A DNA stretch of 64,000 nt from assembly GCA_934644965.1 (NCBI GenBank), contig CAKUDG010000014.1:11538-75537 (forward strand), written 5' to 3'. Of the stretch, positions 9,587-18,958 are shown piece after piece. The notes beneath the pieces are model-generated. The model did not search any database and was not told the origin of the DNA. It saw nothing but the letters and a program-made list of their open reading frames with translations. The translations under genes and the position numbers were made by a program. How positions within the stretch are numbered: the first letter of the stretch is position 1; each line of letters starts with the position of its first letter. Origin of the DNA: an uncultured Victivallales bacterium. GTDB taxonomy: Bacteria; Verrucomicrobiota; Lentisphaeria; Victivallales; UBA1829.

Positions 9587-10592
9587 ATCTCCATTCACAG
9601 GAAACAAACTCTGCGCAGCCGCTCTCCTTTCCATGACTCTTGCACTCTCCCCTCTCTTCCTCTGCATCGCGGAAGCGGGAAATGCGGGTGCTCCCCCGGA
9701 ACAGCCATCCCTGAAAAACAGCTCCTCCCCCGCTCCCGCAGAAAAAAACAACAAAGCGAATGACAGCGGGAAAAACAGCGGGGAAAACAACTCTCCCGCG
9801 TCCTCCTCTGTTCCGCCGCCCCCTCTCTCCGAAGCAGAGCGGAAACTCATGCAGGGGATCGGCGCAAAACTCGATTCCGAGGGGAACATCGTACTGGATC
9901 TCGCCACCATTTCCAGGAAAGACAAGAGCATCTCCTTCCCCGGAGTCATCAACATCCGGGAAGGCGCCATCGAAGTCCTGGTTTCGGGAGCACAGGGACG
10001 CACGCATGAAAGTCTGGTCATTTCGCATCTGGATCCCTTCAAACTCCAGCTGGCCCTGATCCTTGCGGGATACCGCAACGGTCCCATTCTTGAAAACATG
10101 CCGATTCCCATGGGCTCGGTGTTCGATGTCGAAATCCGGTGCCCGGACGGGAAAACCGTCAATGCCGACGACTGGCTCGTCAATTCCAATCAAAACGCGC
10201 CGAAGGCCAAAGACGGTTATGTCTTCGTCGGCTCCAATTTCCAGGACGGCCAGTGCCTTGCCTCCCTCGAGGGCAACCTCATCAACATCAACAGCAACGA
10301 TGAAAACACCATCCTCAACGCCAAGCTCAACGCGGACAACATCAACGATCAGTATGAAGTCGTGACCTCAAAACTCCCCCCTCCTGATCCAAAAGGAAAA
10401 GCCGAACCCGATGCGGAAGACTATTTCACTCCCGTAACCGTCATTCTGAGGCCACGAATCACGACAGCGGAAAAAACGGCAAACTTGAAAAAAAACGCGG
10501 ACACGGAAAAAACGGCGGACACGGAAAAACCTGCTCCGCAGGAAAAGCCCTCTCCTTCCCCTCAACAGAAAAAAAACGCACCCGAATCATAA
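9579..10592 (+). CDS. Secreted YdjY-domain-like protein
   Basis: Exported protein of 337 residues. A signal peptide (about residues 10-33, ending AEA) is followed by a low-complexity Pro/Ser/Asn/Lys linker (to about 85). The folded core has FPGVINIREGAIEVLVSG, GRTHESLVISHLDPFKLQLALILAGY and the VFDVEIRCPDGK segment that fit the YdjY domain of Lentisphaerota/Planctomycetota and enterobacteria. The tail (about 300-337) is a Lys/Ala/Thr/Pro repeat built of EKTA-DTEK units. Function unknown. It overlaps gpsA and so is probably translated with the plsY-gpsA operon. Confidence 0.75.
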   Translation: MTESPFTGNKLCAAALLSMTLALSPLFLCIAEAGNAGAPPEQPSLKNSSSPAPAEKNNKANDSGKNSGENNSPASSSVPPPPLSEAERKLMQGIGAKLDSEGNIVLDLATISRKDKSISFPGVINIREGAIEVLVSGAQGRTHESLVISHLDPFKLQLALILAGYRNGPILENMPIPMGSVFDVEIRCPDGKTVNADDWLVNSNQNAPKAKDGYVFVGSNFQDGQCLASLEGNLININSNDENTILNAKLNADNINDQYEVVTSKLPPPDPKGKAEPDAEDYFTPVTVILRPRITTAEKTANLKKNADTEKTADTEKPAPQEKPSPSPQQKKNAPES

Positions 10593-10593
10593 A

Positions 10594-10635
10594 GCCATCT
10601 CCGATTCATCCACCAGCGTCAGCGAATCCGGCGGA
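10594..10635 (-). pseudogene. Remnant copy of the Walker B segment of the neighbouring OLD-like ATPase
   Basis: These 42 bases match 11817-11858 inside the ATPase gene at 41 of 42 positions, in the same orientation. On the minus strand they encode SPPDSLTLVDESEMA (intact gene: SPPDSLALVDESEMA) and then run into a stop codon. The surrounding DNA to 10969 does not otherwise match the ATPase by eye. It is most simply a leftover of a second ATPase copy or a local duplication. The gap 10593-10969 holds no intact gene and is rich in pyrimidine runs. Confidence 0.7.
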
Positions 10636-10969
10636 ACAGAAGGATGCTCTGAAACAGGATCCTGGAAAGGACGGAAAGAACACTCCCGGAAACGGAAAGT
10701 TCATTCCCGGCTCTCTCCCTGCCGTTCCTTTTGCCGTTCCTTTCTTTCTCCTGCGCCTTTGCCCTTGCCGGATCCTTCTTTTCCCTGCGTCCGGCGGCGT
10801 GCCGCGCCGTTTTCCGGTACGCGTGTCCGGAAGAGAAGGGCGCACGGCATAGGTCTTTCCTTCCCCTCCTTCTCCGCCCGGCAACGGGAAGGAAGGAGAG
10901 AGAGAGAAACACACAGACTGGGAAAAAGGATGGAGAGATGGGAGTCTCCTGGTTTCACGGCTCTCCGCG

Positions 10970-12475
10970 TCAGCGGCGGAAGATCAGACTGCAGTAGTCC
11001 TGTTTGAGGTCTTCGACATGACGGTAGTTGTTGTCGACATAATATCGGTAGACACGCTTCCGGATGCTCTGCTCGGATTCGCCGGAAATCATTATGAGAT
11101 GGTCGACGATCAGGGAGAGTTTGTCCTTGCATTCGGCGCGTGAGGATCCGCTGATGGCGCGGTATCTGCCGTCGCCTCTCATGATGTCGAGGAGATGGAG
11201 CGGGGGGCAGTCGAGCGCTTCCGCCAGCCCGCGGGAATGACGTTTCGGATCGGATTCCAGCAGACGGATGACCCCCTGTTCCGGAGCGCAGGGCAGATAG
11301 TAAATGCGTTCCATGTTTCTCCGGACGACGTCGAAATGAGAGCGGTGCGGATCCTGCGCGGTTCTTCTCACACTCGGTTCCGCATCGCGGTCAAGCACTG
11401 CTCTGCGCTTGACGTAGGGAGGGAAAACCTTTCCCAGATTGTCGAGCAGAATAATGACCTGCATGTAGCCTCCGACGGGAAGAATCCTGCAGTAGGGGAA
11501 ATCGGCATTCACGGCGGCCTTCAGCTTGTTGATGATGGCTTCGAGGAGCATGGCGGCTTCGGCGTCCTCCACGAGGAGAATGGTCTCTGGAAGGATTTCC
11601 TCTGCGATGGCCATTTCCCCGAGGATCGCCGCTGGATAGACGTTCATCCGGCAGACGAAGGCTCCGTTTCCCTCGTTTTCCAGAAACAGAAGCCGTTTCG
11701 GAGAGGCGGTCTTGATGAGGCTTGCCGAATGCGTGGAAAGAAGAAGGGTGAGATTTTTCTCATGACAGATTTTTTCCAGACAGAGGAAGAGTCTCCGTTC
11801 CGCCTTCGGATGCAGTGCCATCTCCGATTCATCCACCAGCGCCAGCGAATCCGGCGGAGCCTTCAGAAGGGAATCCACCAGACGGATGACGCTGCGTTCG
11901 CCGAGACTGAAGTTGTTTTCACTGAAAAAATATTCCCGCCCGCGGATATTCTCGCGGAGCAGAAAGACCTGAGCGTCTCCCAGGGGGACGGTCAGAAGGC
12001 CGGAGAATTTCTCATCGTCGAAAATTTCCCGGATCTCTTTCCCGAGTCTCTCCGGCGCAGGAGACACCGCCGCTCGGGTGAAGGACGCTTCCGCTATCTT
12101 CTCATTGCGGTGAAACGCGCCCGAATACAGAACCTCCGGATATTGAAAGGATTGAAACACTTCCAGCATTTTCACCGGATCATCGGGTCGCCAGCGGCCG
12201 TTCCGGCAGCGGAATATCAGCGGATCCGTTCCTTCCGTCTCATAGACAATCGAAGCATCTTCAAAGACATCCGCATCATGATCCGAAAAAAAGATGTTTG
12301 GGCGGAAATAGCGTTCAAAGGCTCCGGGGTCCCCGATTCGGGCCAGACAGGTCATGAGAGTTGATTTCCCGGCTCCGTTCGCCCCCGTGAGAAGGAAGAC
12401 CGTCCCCCGTTTCCAGGGAAACTCAAATTCCAGTTTCGCAATATTCCTGAGATTTTCAATCACCAGTTTTTTCAT
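10970..12475 (-). CDS. OLD-like AAA ATPase with TOPRIM-type C-terminal region
   Basis: A protein of 501 residues. The N-terminal ABC/SMC-like ATPase has Walker A GANGAGKST at 31-39, a signature-like LGERSVIRLVDSLL, Walker B LALVDESEMALHP and the His loop STHSASLIKT. The C-terminal part begins ETILLVEDAEAAMLLEAII (the glutamate of a TOPRIM fold) and has AVLDRDAEPS (acidic pair), the layout of OLD (overcoming lysogenisation defect) family nucleases. The start is the ATG of MKKLVIENLRN, a typical start for these ATPases. It is a single gene with no helicase partner, unlike Gabija. DNA repair or phage defence are the likely roles; which one cannot be told from sequence. Confidence 0.75.
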   Translation of the reverse strand: MKKLVIENLRNIAKLEFEFPWKRGTVFLLTGANGAGKSTLMTCLARIGDPGAFERYFRPNIFFSDHDADVFEDASIVYETEGTDPLIFRCRNGRWRPDDPVKMLEVFQSFQYPEVLYSGAFHRNEKIAEASFTRAAVSPAPERLGKEIREIFDDEKFSGLLTVPLGDAQVFLLRENIRGREYFFSENNFSLGERSVIRLVDSLLKAPPDSLALVDESEMALHPKAERRLFLCLEKICHEKNLTLLLSTHSASLIKTASPKRLLFLENEGNGAFVCRMNVYPAAILGEMAIAEEILPETILLVEDAEAAMLLEAIINKLKAAVNADFPYCRILPVGGYMQVIILLDNLGKVFPPYVKRRAVLDRDAEPSVRRTAQDPHRSHFDVVRRNMERIYYLPCAPEQGVIRLLESDPKRHSRGLAEALDCPPLHLLDIMRGDGRYRAISGSSRAECKDKLSLIVDHLIMISGESEQSIRKRVYRYYVDNNYRHVEDLKQDYCSLIFRR

Positions 12476-12894
12476 AGAAGACGTTCTCCGATCCGGCAGG
12501 CGCGGCCGGGACGGGGCAAGAAGGAATATGAGAAGCTTTTCCCATCTCCCGCCGGGGATGGGATCCCTGCCGTTTTTCCCCATCCCGCGGGGTGTTTTTT
12601 TCTTCCGGGAAAATCAGGGCTTCTTCTGTTTTCTCCGGATTCCCCGTGTATATTTCAGCATACGATACAATATACCGTCACTTTTTTTTCAAAACAGGAA
12701 AAGAAGGATTTTTTTGCATTTTTTCTTTTCCCGGAATGGAAGACAGGAAGCGAACAGGGGGAAGAAACGCATTCCCCTCCCTCCTCCTCTTTTTCCCCTC
12801 TGCGGACAGGATATGCAAATCATTCCTTTTCTGCAGGAAAAGAAAAGCGACGGCAGAAAGAAGAAACAGAAGAAGAAGAAGAGGATATTCCATC
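12476..12894. other. Divergent intergenic region with TATA-rich core and homopurine tract
   Basis: 419 bases between the divergent ATPase and GH20-like genes, without a convincing gene. A palindrome-like AT-rich core (TATATT...CAATATACC, about 12650-12677) should contain both promoters. A nearly pure purine run at about 12852-12885 (AGAAGAAG-type) directly precedes the GH20-like start. Confidence 0.5.
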
Positions 12895-14778
12895 ATGAAT
12901 TTCAGTTTCGATGCGACAGCAGAATCCGTTCCCCCGGTTCTCCGGGAGGAACTCGCCCGGCACCTGAAGCGTTTCGGAGAAAAAAACGGCGGGGTAAAGC
13001 ATATCCGTTTTGTGAAACTGCAGGGAAACGGCGGCACAGGGGAGGAGAAAGGGGCGTCATGGCCTTCGGAAGAGGCGTTCCGGATTGAGAGCAGTCCAGA
13101 GGAAGTCACCGTCAGCTCCGCCGGAGAGCGCGGACTTCTGTACGGGGGGCAGACCCTTCTTCAAAAAATGGAAAGCTCTTTTGAATGCGGCGTTCTGGAA
13201 GAAAGCCCGCTCTGCCCGGTACGCGGAGTGAAACTGTTTCTGCCCTCTCCCGATGCGGAAGGAATGGCTCATTTCAAGGGACTAGTCGATCTCATGAGCC
13301 GCTTCCGATACAACTTCCTTCTTCTGGAAACTGGAGGAGCGATGGAATACCGGCGCCACCCAGAAATCAATGAGGGCTGGATCGAATACTGCAAAGTCAT
13401 GAACGAGTATTCCGGCAAGGCGCGGGAAATAACGGACGCCTATCCGTGGTGCAAGAATTCCATTCACTCGACCAACGGGGGCGGGCGCGTCGTCTCCCGC
13501 GGACAGATTCAGGAACTGCTGGACTACTGTCGCGAACGCTGCATTGAGGTCGTTCCCGAACTGCCCTCGCTGTCCCACTGCGACTATCTTCTGACCAGGC
13601 ACCCCGAGCTTTCCGAACGCGCCGAAGACCCGTGGCCCGACACCGCCTGCCCGAATCATCCGGACTACTATCCGCTCCTCTTCGACCTGATCGATGAAAC
13701 GCTGGAACTCTTCCGGCCTTCCCGGATGCACCTCGGTCATGACGAATACTGCACCATGGGAGTCTGTCCCCGCTGCAGGAACATTCCCCCGCCGCAGATC
13801 TATGCGGACGACATCCGCCGCTGCCGCGACTATCTCCATTCCCGCAACGTCAAGATGATGATCTGGGGAGAAAAACTCCTCCCCGCCCGCTTTTCCGACG
13901 GCACCCCGATCGGCGGAAGCGCCCAGAAGGTCTGGCATCATCCGGACAGTCCCCACACCGTTCCCGCCACCTGGCCTGCCATCGACCTGATCCCGCAGGA
14001 CATCGAAATCATGCACTGGTACTGGTCCATCGACCGCGCCCTGGAAAACGAGTTCACCGCCCGTCAGATGCCGATGGTCTTCGGGAATTTCGACGGCGCA
14101 GGCATCCCTGACTGGAAAACCCGCAGCAAAGCCCCCAATTTCCTCGGCAGCTGCTGTTCCAACTGGGGCACCACCGATCCGATCACTCTTCAGCGCAACG
14201 GCATTCTCTTTGAAATCGCCTTCACCCACGCCCTCCACTGGAAGGCGGAACTCTCCCCGGATACCGACTATCCCGCCATGAGAGACGAAGCCCTCCGCAG
14301 ACTCTATCAGGACAAGGCCGTTTCCGAAGGACCCGGGCGCTTCCTTGAAATCATTCACTCCACCACGGAAAAACGACCGTCTGAATATTATGTGGACGGC
14401 ATCTTCGTGGATGAAAAGAAAGATCTCCTCGGGCACCACGTCTTCCGCTCTGAAAACGGTTCCGAACTGCGCTTCCCCGTGATTTACGGCAGCAACATCA
14501 CTTCCGCGGACTGTTCCCTGGAACGCGGGGAAAACCGTTTCCGTACATCCGAAGCCGCGCATGCCCCCCTCTCGGACCGCTATGATCTGGACCGCGGATT
14601 CATCGAAATCAGCTATTCCTCTCTTCCGGAAACCCGGGACGGAAAAACGGTCTGCCGCTGCCGTTTCAGGCTCCCCGATTCTTCCGGGAAAACATACTCC
14701 TACGCCGGTTTTGAACCCGTGGATTCCTTTTCCGGGGAAGTCTCCCTTCTGGAATTCTCCATCCTGACACAACGCTGA
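12895..14778 (+). CDS. Glycoside hydrolase family 20-like enzyme (beta-N-acetylhexosaminidase-like)
   Basis: A protein of 627 residues without a signal peptide. An N-terminal alpha/beta domain (to about 105) ends in SAGERGLLYGGQTLLQ, as in the GH20b domain. The TIM barrel starts at CPVRGVKLFLPSP. The catalytic Asp-Glu pair lies in HLGHDEY (279-285), matching the H-x-G-x-D-E motif of GH20. Downstream WGTTDP, WHHP and the aromatic MHWYWSID fit a sugar pocket. The C-terminal 120 residues form a further beta domain. The expected activity is release of terminal GlcNAc/GalNAc, but the lack of a signal peptide and divergence leave the substrate open. Ribosome site GAGGA. Confidence 0.75.
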   Translation: MNFSFDATAESVPPVLREELARHLKRFGEKNGGVKHIRFVKLQGNGGTGEEKGASWPSEEAFRIESSPEEVTVSSAGERGLLYGGQTLLQKMESSFECGVLEESPLCPVRGVKLFLPSPDAEGMAHFKGLVDLMSRFRYNFLLLETGGAMEYRRHPEINEGWIEYCKVMNEYSGKAREITDAYPWCKNSIHSTNGGGRVVSRGQIQELLDYCRERCIEVVPELPSLSHCDYLLTRHPELSERAEDPWPDTACPNHPDYYPLLFDLIDETLELFRPSRMHLGHDEYCTMGVCPRCRNIPPPQIYADDIRRCRDYLHSRNVKMMIWGEKLLPARFSDGTPIGGSAQKVWHHPDSPHTVPATWPAIDLIPQDIEIMHWYWSIDRALENEFTARQMPMVFGNFDGAGIPDWKTRSKAPNFLGSCCSNWGTTDPITLQRNGILFEIAFTHALHWKAELSPDTDYPAMRDEALRRLYQDKAVSEGPGRFLEIIHSTTEKRPSEYYVDGIFVDEKKDLLGHHVFRSENGSELRFPVIYGSNITSADCSLERGENRFRTSEAAHAPLSDRYDLDRGFIEISYSSLPETRDGKTVCRCRFRLPDSSGKTYSYAGFEPVDSFSGEVSLLEFSILTQR

Positions 14779-14906
14779 CAGCAACGGCACAGGAAGCGGG
14801 CATGGGAAGAAAAAACCATTCCCCCCTTCTTTTTCCCTCCGCTTTCCGCGCCTCCAGAAACAAACGTTGCTCATTCCTTCTTCTTTTTTTTCCTTCCGGA
14901 AGAAAC

Positions 14907-14935
14907 TTGTTTTCCTCCCGGAAGGGCGTTATAAT
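14907..14935 (+). promoter_or_regulatory. Promoter of the phosphohexomutase pair
   Basis: TTGTTT at 14907-14912, 17 bases, TATAAT at 14930-14935. The first credible start codon is 15147, so the leader is about 205 bases long. No riboswitch that I know is recognisable in it. Confidence 0.65.
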
Positions 14936-15146
14936 ACCCACCAGACAGATCCGGGCGGCTGAAGCGGCGGAGCGGAAAACCAGCGCTCCAGGGAAAGAAA
15001 AAGGAAACGGGGCGACGGGAACACGCTCCCCCCGCAGCACAGATATTCTGAACCGGATTCTGAAACCGGAAACACAATCCAATCCGCGGGACACACATAC
15101 ACGACGCCCCCGGCAGGCAGAACAAGGAAGGCAGAGTTTTCAGGCA

Positions 15147-16517
15147 ATGCGCGTTTTACGGCTGGGAGCTTCGGGAATGCACGGTCTGGCGGGGACGGCA
15201 CTGACAGCCGACTGCGCACTGCGTTACGCCTCCTCTCTTGCGACCTGGGCGGGAAAGAATTCCCGGATCGCCCTGGCGATGGATTCGCGCATTTCCTCTC
15301 CGATGCTTCGTTCGGCGTGTCTGGCGGGGCTTCTCTCCTGCGGGGTCCGTGTGACGGACTGCGGGATCTGTCCTGCGCCGCTGCTGCATTTCTGTGTGAT
15401 GAAGGAGCATCTTGACGGAGCACTTCTGATCGGGGCCGGACATCACCCGGCCGGCTGGAACGCCATTGTTCCCGTATCGGAGCGGGGGTCCTGCCTGACC
15501 CCCGGGCAGTCGCAGGAACTGCTGGACATCTATCACAGCGGGATCTATTCCTTTTCACCTTGGAGCGAAGTCGGCACGGTGAATCACGCGGATGCGGGCA
15601 GCCTCATGGAATCGTATCTGGACAGGCTTTGCTCCTTTGTCGATGCGGATTCGGTCCGGAAGCGGCATTTCAGGATACTCTGTGATTTCTGCAACGGTTC
15701 GGGGGGAGTGGTCTGCGACGCCTTCGCGGAACGCTTCGGGATCGAAATGATTTCGCTGAACCGGACTGTTTCAGGGATTCTCCCGCATGATCCGGAACCG
15801 CGGCCGCGCAGTTCGGTACAGCTGGCGTCTCTCATGCCGTATCTGAAGGCGGACGCGGGGTTTGTGTTCAACAGCGACGTGTCGCGCGTGGCGCTGGTCA
15901 CGGACACGGGCGAGACTTTATCGGAAGAATACAGTTTTCCTCTGGCAGCGGATCACATTCTCTCGGCCTCCCCGCGCGGGACCCCGGTGGTGACCAACTG
16001 CTGTACGACGAAAACGCTGGATGACATCGTCTCCCGTCACGGCGGCGTTCTTCATAAAAGCGGAGTCGGCCAGGCATGGACCATCGACAAAATGATGGAG
16101 AGTTCCGCCGTAATCGCCGGAGACGGCAGCGGAAGCGCCGCCTTCGCCCGCGGCGTCCCCGCCTTCGACGGTTTCGCCGTGATGGCGGTGATTCTGGAAG
16201 CCATGGCGAAAAGCGGACGCACCTCTTCCGCCCTGGCTGCGGAACTCCCGCGCTATCATATTGTGAAGACCTCGTTTTCATGCCCGTCCTTTCACGCCTG
16301 TCACCTGCTGCGTTCCCTGCGCGGAGCGTTTCCGGACGCGGAACTCTCGGAAGAGGACGGACTCCGTTTCGACTGGCCGGATGGATGGGTGCATCTGCGC
16401 GCCTCCATGACGGAACCTGTCGTGCGCCTCATCGTTGAATGGAAGGACCGGGAAACAGCCGAACGCAGAAGCATGGCCTTCCGAAGCATGACCGAAAGGA
16501 TCCTTTCTGAACCATGA
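15147..16517 (+). CDS. Catalytically degenerate phosphohexomutase paralogue
   Basis: A protein of 456 residues with the overall alpha-D-phosphohexomutase layout, collinear with the next gene. The three catalytic loops are altered. The phosphoserine loop TASHNP reads GAGHHP (96-101), so the phosphorylated Ser is Gly. The metal loop DPDGDR reads FNSDVSR (241-247), losing two of three Asp. The sugar loop is AGDGSGS (324-330). The fold-defining segments (AMDSRIS, VTNCCTTKTLDDI, RASMTEPVVRLIVEW) are kept, and there are no stops or frameshifts, so it looks like a maintained pseudoenzyme rather than a decaying gene. The start is chosen as the first ATG after the promoter; the ribosome site is weak. 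It overlaps the active copy by 4 bases (ATGA), which implies coupled translation. Confidence 0.75.
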   Translation: MRVLRLGASGMHGLAGTALTADCALRYASSLATWAGKNSRIALAMDSRISSPMLRSACLAGLLSCGVRVTDCGICPAPLLHFCVMKEHLDGALLIGAGHHPAGWNAIVPVSERGSCLTPGQSQELLDIYHSGIYSFSPWSEVGTVNHADAGSLMESYLDRLCSFVDADSVRKRHFRILCDFCNGSGGVVCDAFAERFGIEMISLNRTVSGILPHDPEPRPRSSVQLASLMPYLKADAGFVFNSDVSRVALVTDTGETLSEEYSFPLAADHILSASPRGTPVVTNCCTTKTLDDIVSRHGGVLHKSGVGQAWTIDKMMESSAVIAGDGSGSAAFARGVPAFDGFAVMAVILEAMAKSGRTSSALAAELPRYHIVKTSFSCPSFHACHLLRSLRGAFPDAELSEEDGLRFDWPDGWVHLRASMTEPVVRLIVEWKDRETAERRSMAFRSMTERILSEP

Positions 16518-17935
16518 CAACTCCGAAAGAAAAAAAGGAAGGCGGCGCAAGAAGACTGAAAATCGCCGTCAGCGGCGTCCGCGGAGTGGTCGGAGAAACC
16601 TTCTCCCCGATGCTGGCCTCCGATTTCGCCTCCGCATTCGGAGAGTTCGCCGGACGCGGCGCCGTGCTGCTGGGACGGGACACCCGCCGTTCAGGAGCCC
16701 TGTTTGAACATGCCGTCATTGCAGGGCTGACCTCGGTGGGAGTCCAGGTGCTCCGGGCGGGAATTGTCCCGACCCCTTCGCTGCAGATGGCGGTCCGCGA
16801 CTCCGGGGCGGCGGGCGGAATCATGATCACGGCCAGCCACAATCCCGTCGAATGGAACGCACTCAAGTTCATCGGTCCGGACGGATTCTTCCTGGATGAA
16901 CGCGATCTGGAGGCCCTGCTGGATATTTACAATCAGCCGGATCTGAATTATGTCACGGAACAGGATTTCCGTCCGGTCCGCCGTGCGGAGGAGGTGTTCC
17001 GGCGCCATCAGGAACGCATCTTCGCTGCCATTGACGTGGAAGCGGTCCGGTCCGCCCATTTCAAGGTGGCGGTCGACTGCTGCAACGGAGTGGGCGCTTT
17101 GTATTCACGTCCGTTCCTGGAGGCAATGGGAGTGGAGGTGATCCCGCTCTTCGATTCCCCGGATGAACCTTTCGGACGGCCTCCCGAGCCTCTGGCACGG
17201 AATCTCGGAGCACTTTCGGATACCGTGCGCCGGGAACACTGCGATGTCGGATTCGCTCAGGATCCCGACGGCGACCGGATTGCCCTCATCACTGAAACCG
17301 GACGACCCGCAGGGGTGCAGTATTCCCTTCTGCCGATGGTGGAACATCTGCTTTCGCGTCCGGCGCGGAGCGGACGCGCAGTCGCCGTCGCCAACGTGCA
17401 GACGACCAGGGCATTTGATCTGATCGCGGAAAAACATGGATACCGTGTGATCCGGACACCCGTCGGAGAAGTGAATGTCACAGCCGCGCTGCGTGCGCAT
17501 GACGCCGTCCTCGGAATCGAAGGCAGCAGCGGTGGCCTGATCGTCCCTTCCATCCTCCCCTGCCGCGACAGTTTCAGCGCCATGGCCCTCATGCTGGAGA
17601 TGATGGCGCTCAGACGCCTTTCTCCGGAACAGATCTTCGATTCCCTCCCGCGCCTCTTCTCCGCGGAAACAAAAGTGGAATGCCCCTCCGCACAGGCGGC
17701 CGTGGACCGCTTGAGAAAGCTCGCCGCCGATTACGCCCCGCAACACCCCGACCTCACGGACGGCGTCCGGATCAATTTCGGTGACTCCTGGGTCCTTGCC
17801 CGCCTCTCCAATACGGAACCCATTCTCCGAATCCTGGCGGAGGCGGAAAGCATGCAGAAAGCGGAATCCCTTGCCGGCATTTTCGCGGAAAAACTCCGGG
17901 ACGCCAGCAGAAAAGGGGGGAAAAAACGCCCATAA
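16514..17935 (+). CDS. Phosphoglucomutase/phosphomannomutase (phosphoglucosamine mutase-like)
   Basis: Alpha-D-phosphohexomutase of 473 residues with intact catalytic loops: phosphoserine loop TASHNP at 106-111 (S108), metal loop DPDGDR at 250-255, sugar loop EGSSGG at 336-341 (usually GE-x-SGG), and phosphate-binding SNTEPILRI near the C-terminus. It interconverts hexose 1- and 6-phosphates for nucleotide-sugar supply. Substrate (glucosamine, mannose or glucose) cannot be fixed from sequence; the N-terminal FGTxG-like motif is SGVRGVVGE, as in GlmM/ManB-type proteins. Translationally coupled to the degenerate paralogue upstream, suggesting the two act together. Confidence 0.87.
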   Translation: MTTPKEKKEGGARRLKIAVSGVRGVVGETFSPMLASDFASAFGEFAGRGAVLLGRDTRRSGALFEHAVIAGLTSVGVQVLRAGIVPTPSLQMAVRDSGAAGGIMITASHNPVEWNALKFIGPDGFFLDERDLEALLDIYNQPDLNYVTEQDFRPVRRAEEVFRRHQERIFAAIDVEAVRSAHFKVAVDCCNGVGALYSRPFLEAMGVEVIPLFDSPDEPFGRPPEPLARNLGALSDTVRREHCDVGFAQDPDGDRIALITETGRPAGVQYSLLPMVEHLLSRPARSGRAVAVANVQTTRAFDLIAEKHGYRVIRTPVGEVNVTAALRAHDAVLGIEGSSGGLIVPSILPCRDSFSAMALMLEMMALRRLSPEQIFDSLPRLFSAETKVECPSAQAAVDRLRKLAADYAPQHPDLTDGVRINFGDSWVLARLSNTEPILRILAEAESMQKAESLAGIFAEKLRDASRKGGKKRP

Positions 17936-18172
17936 GTCGCATCTCCCCTGGAAGGATCGTTTCCCCTTTCCCAGAGAGTCCGAAAGAAATACGATTCAGA
18001 TTTTTCCCCGCATCCAAATGAAAATTTGCGCACGCCGGAACTCTTTTTTCCCTATCCGGAGAGAGAAAAAAATCCAGGACGAGCCTCCCCGCCCTCCTCA
18101 GAGCACGCATTGCACGGGAGGAGAAAAGCTCCTGCTCATCATCATGCCATGCGTTTCCGCATTCCCTGCGGT

Positions 18173-18865
18173 TCAGTCCCTGCGTCCGCCGAGCAGTCCA
18201 GCCCGGTAAAGATAGTACAGAAGGGTCAGAAGCGACGTCACCGCAGAGGCGACATAGGTCAGGAACGCCGCATTCAGCACCTGCCCCGCACCCGCGCTCT
18301 CCTGCGGAGAAACAATCCCGCAGGACACCATCATTTTTTTCGCCCGAGCACTGGCATCCCATTCCACCGGAAGCGTGATGATCGAAAACAGCACCATTGC
18401 CCCGAAGAGAATCGCCCCGATCAGCAACAGCTGCTGCGACATCAGGAAAAAACCCGCAAAGATCAGAATGTAGGAAAGCGGCGAACAGATGTTCAAAGCC
18501 GGCACCATCATGCTCCGGAAATGCAGCGGCAGATACACGGAGGCGTGCTGGAGAGCATGCCCCGCTTCATGACAGGCGACTCCGATTGCCGAAAGACTGT
18601 CACTCCCATACACATCCGGAGAAAGCCTGAGCGTTTTGGAAGACGGATCGTAATGATCGCTGAGGAATCCCTGTGTCTGTTCGATTCTGACATCCCGGAT
18701 TCCGGAACTGCTCAGGAGCCTGGCGGCCGCCTCCGCACCCGTCAGCCCGTTTGCGGATCTGCGCTGCGAATATTTTTCAAAGGTGCTTCTGGTGTAGAAG
18801 GATGCGAAAAGCGCCAGCAGGAATCCAGGCGCAATGAAGAGCAGATAAATGGGGTCGAAAAACAT
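18173..18865 (-). CDS. YugP-type neutral zinc metallopeptidase
   Basis: Membrane-embedded putative metallopeptidase of 230 residues (Zn_peptidase_2/YugP family, found widely in bacteria, physiological role unknown). It begins with a hydrophobic helix (MFFDPIYLLFIAPGFLLALF). The zinc motif is HEAGH at 99-103, in the family context GVACHEAGHALQHA, and the third-ligand region is LPVEWDASARAKK. Three more hydrophobic segments lie in the C-terminal half. Ribosome site AGGA, 7 bases from the ATG. It is divergent from asd. Confidence 0.88.
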   Translation of the reverse strand: MFFDPIYLLFIAPGFLLALFASFYTRSTFEKYSQRRSANGLTGAEAAARLLSSSGIRDVRIEQTQGFLSDHYDPSSKTLRLSPDVYGSDSLSAIGVACHEAGHALQHASVYLPLHFRSMMVPALNICSPLSYILIFAGFFLMSQQLLLIGAILFGAMVLFSIITLPVEWDASARAKKMMVSCGIVSPQESAGAGQVLNAAFLTYVASAVTSLLTLLYYLYRAGLLGGRRD

Positions 18866-18958
18866 GGTTCCTATTCTCCCGTGACTATTCTTTTGTTTGT
18901 GTACCGCCTGAATGGGCTGTCGTTCCCCATGCACGTGCGGACGGAGAAACATTCCGGT

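Noticed and set aside
8555..10189. Long minus-strand ORF opposite gpsA and the YdjY-like gene
   Set aside because: Low-complexity translation typical of the antisense of GC-rich genes; the + strand genes are clear.
10970..12475. Gabija system
   Set aside because: Gabija needs a UvrD-like GajB gene beside the OLD nuclease; neither neighbour encodes a helicase.
14802..15146. N-terminal extension of the degenerate phosphohexomutase
   Set aside because: The first in-frame ATG lies upstream of a TTGTTT-17-TATAAT promoter, and the extension has no family similarity.
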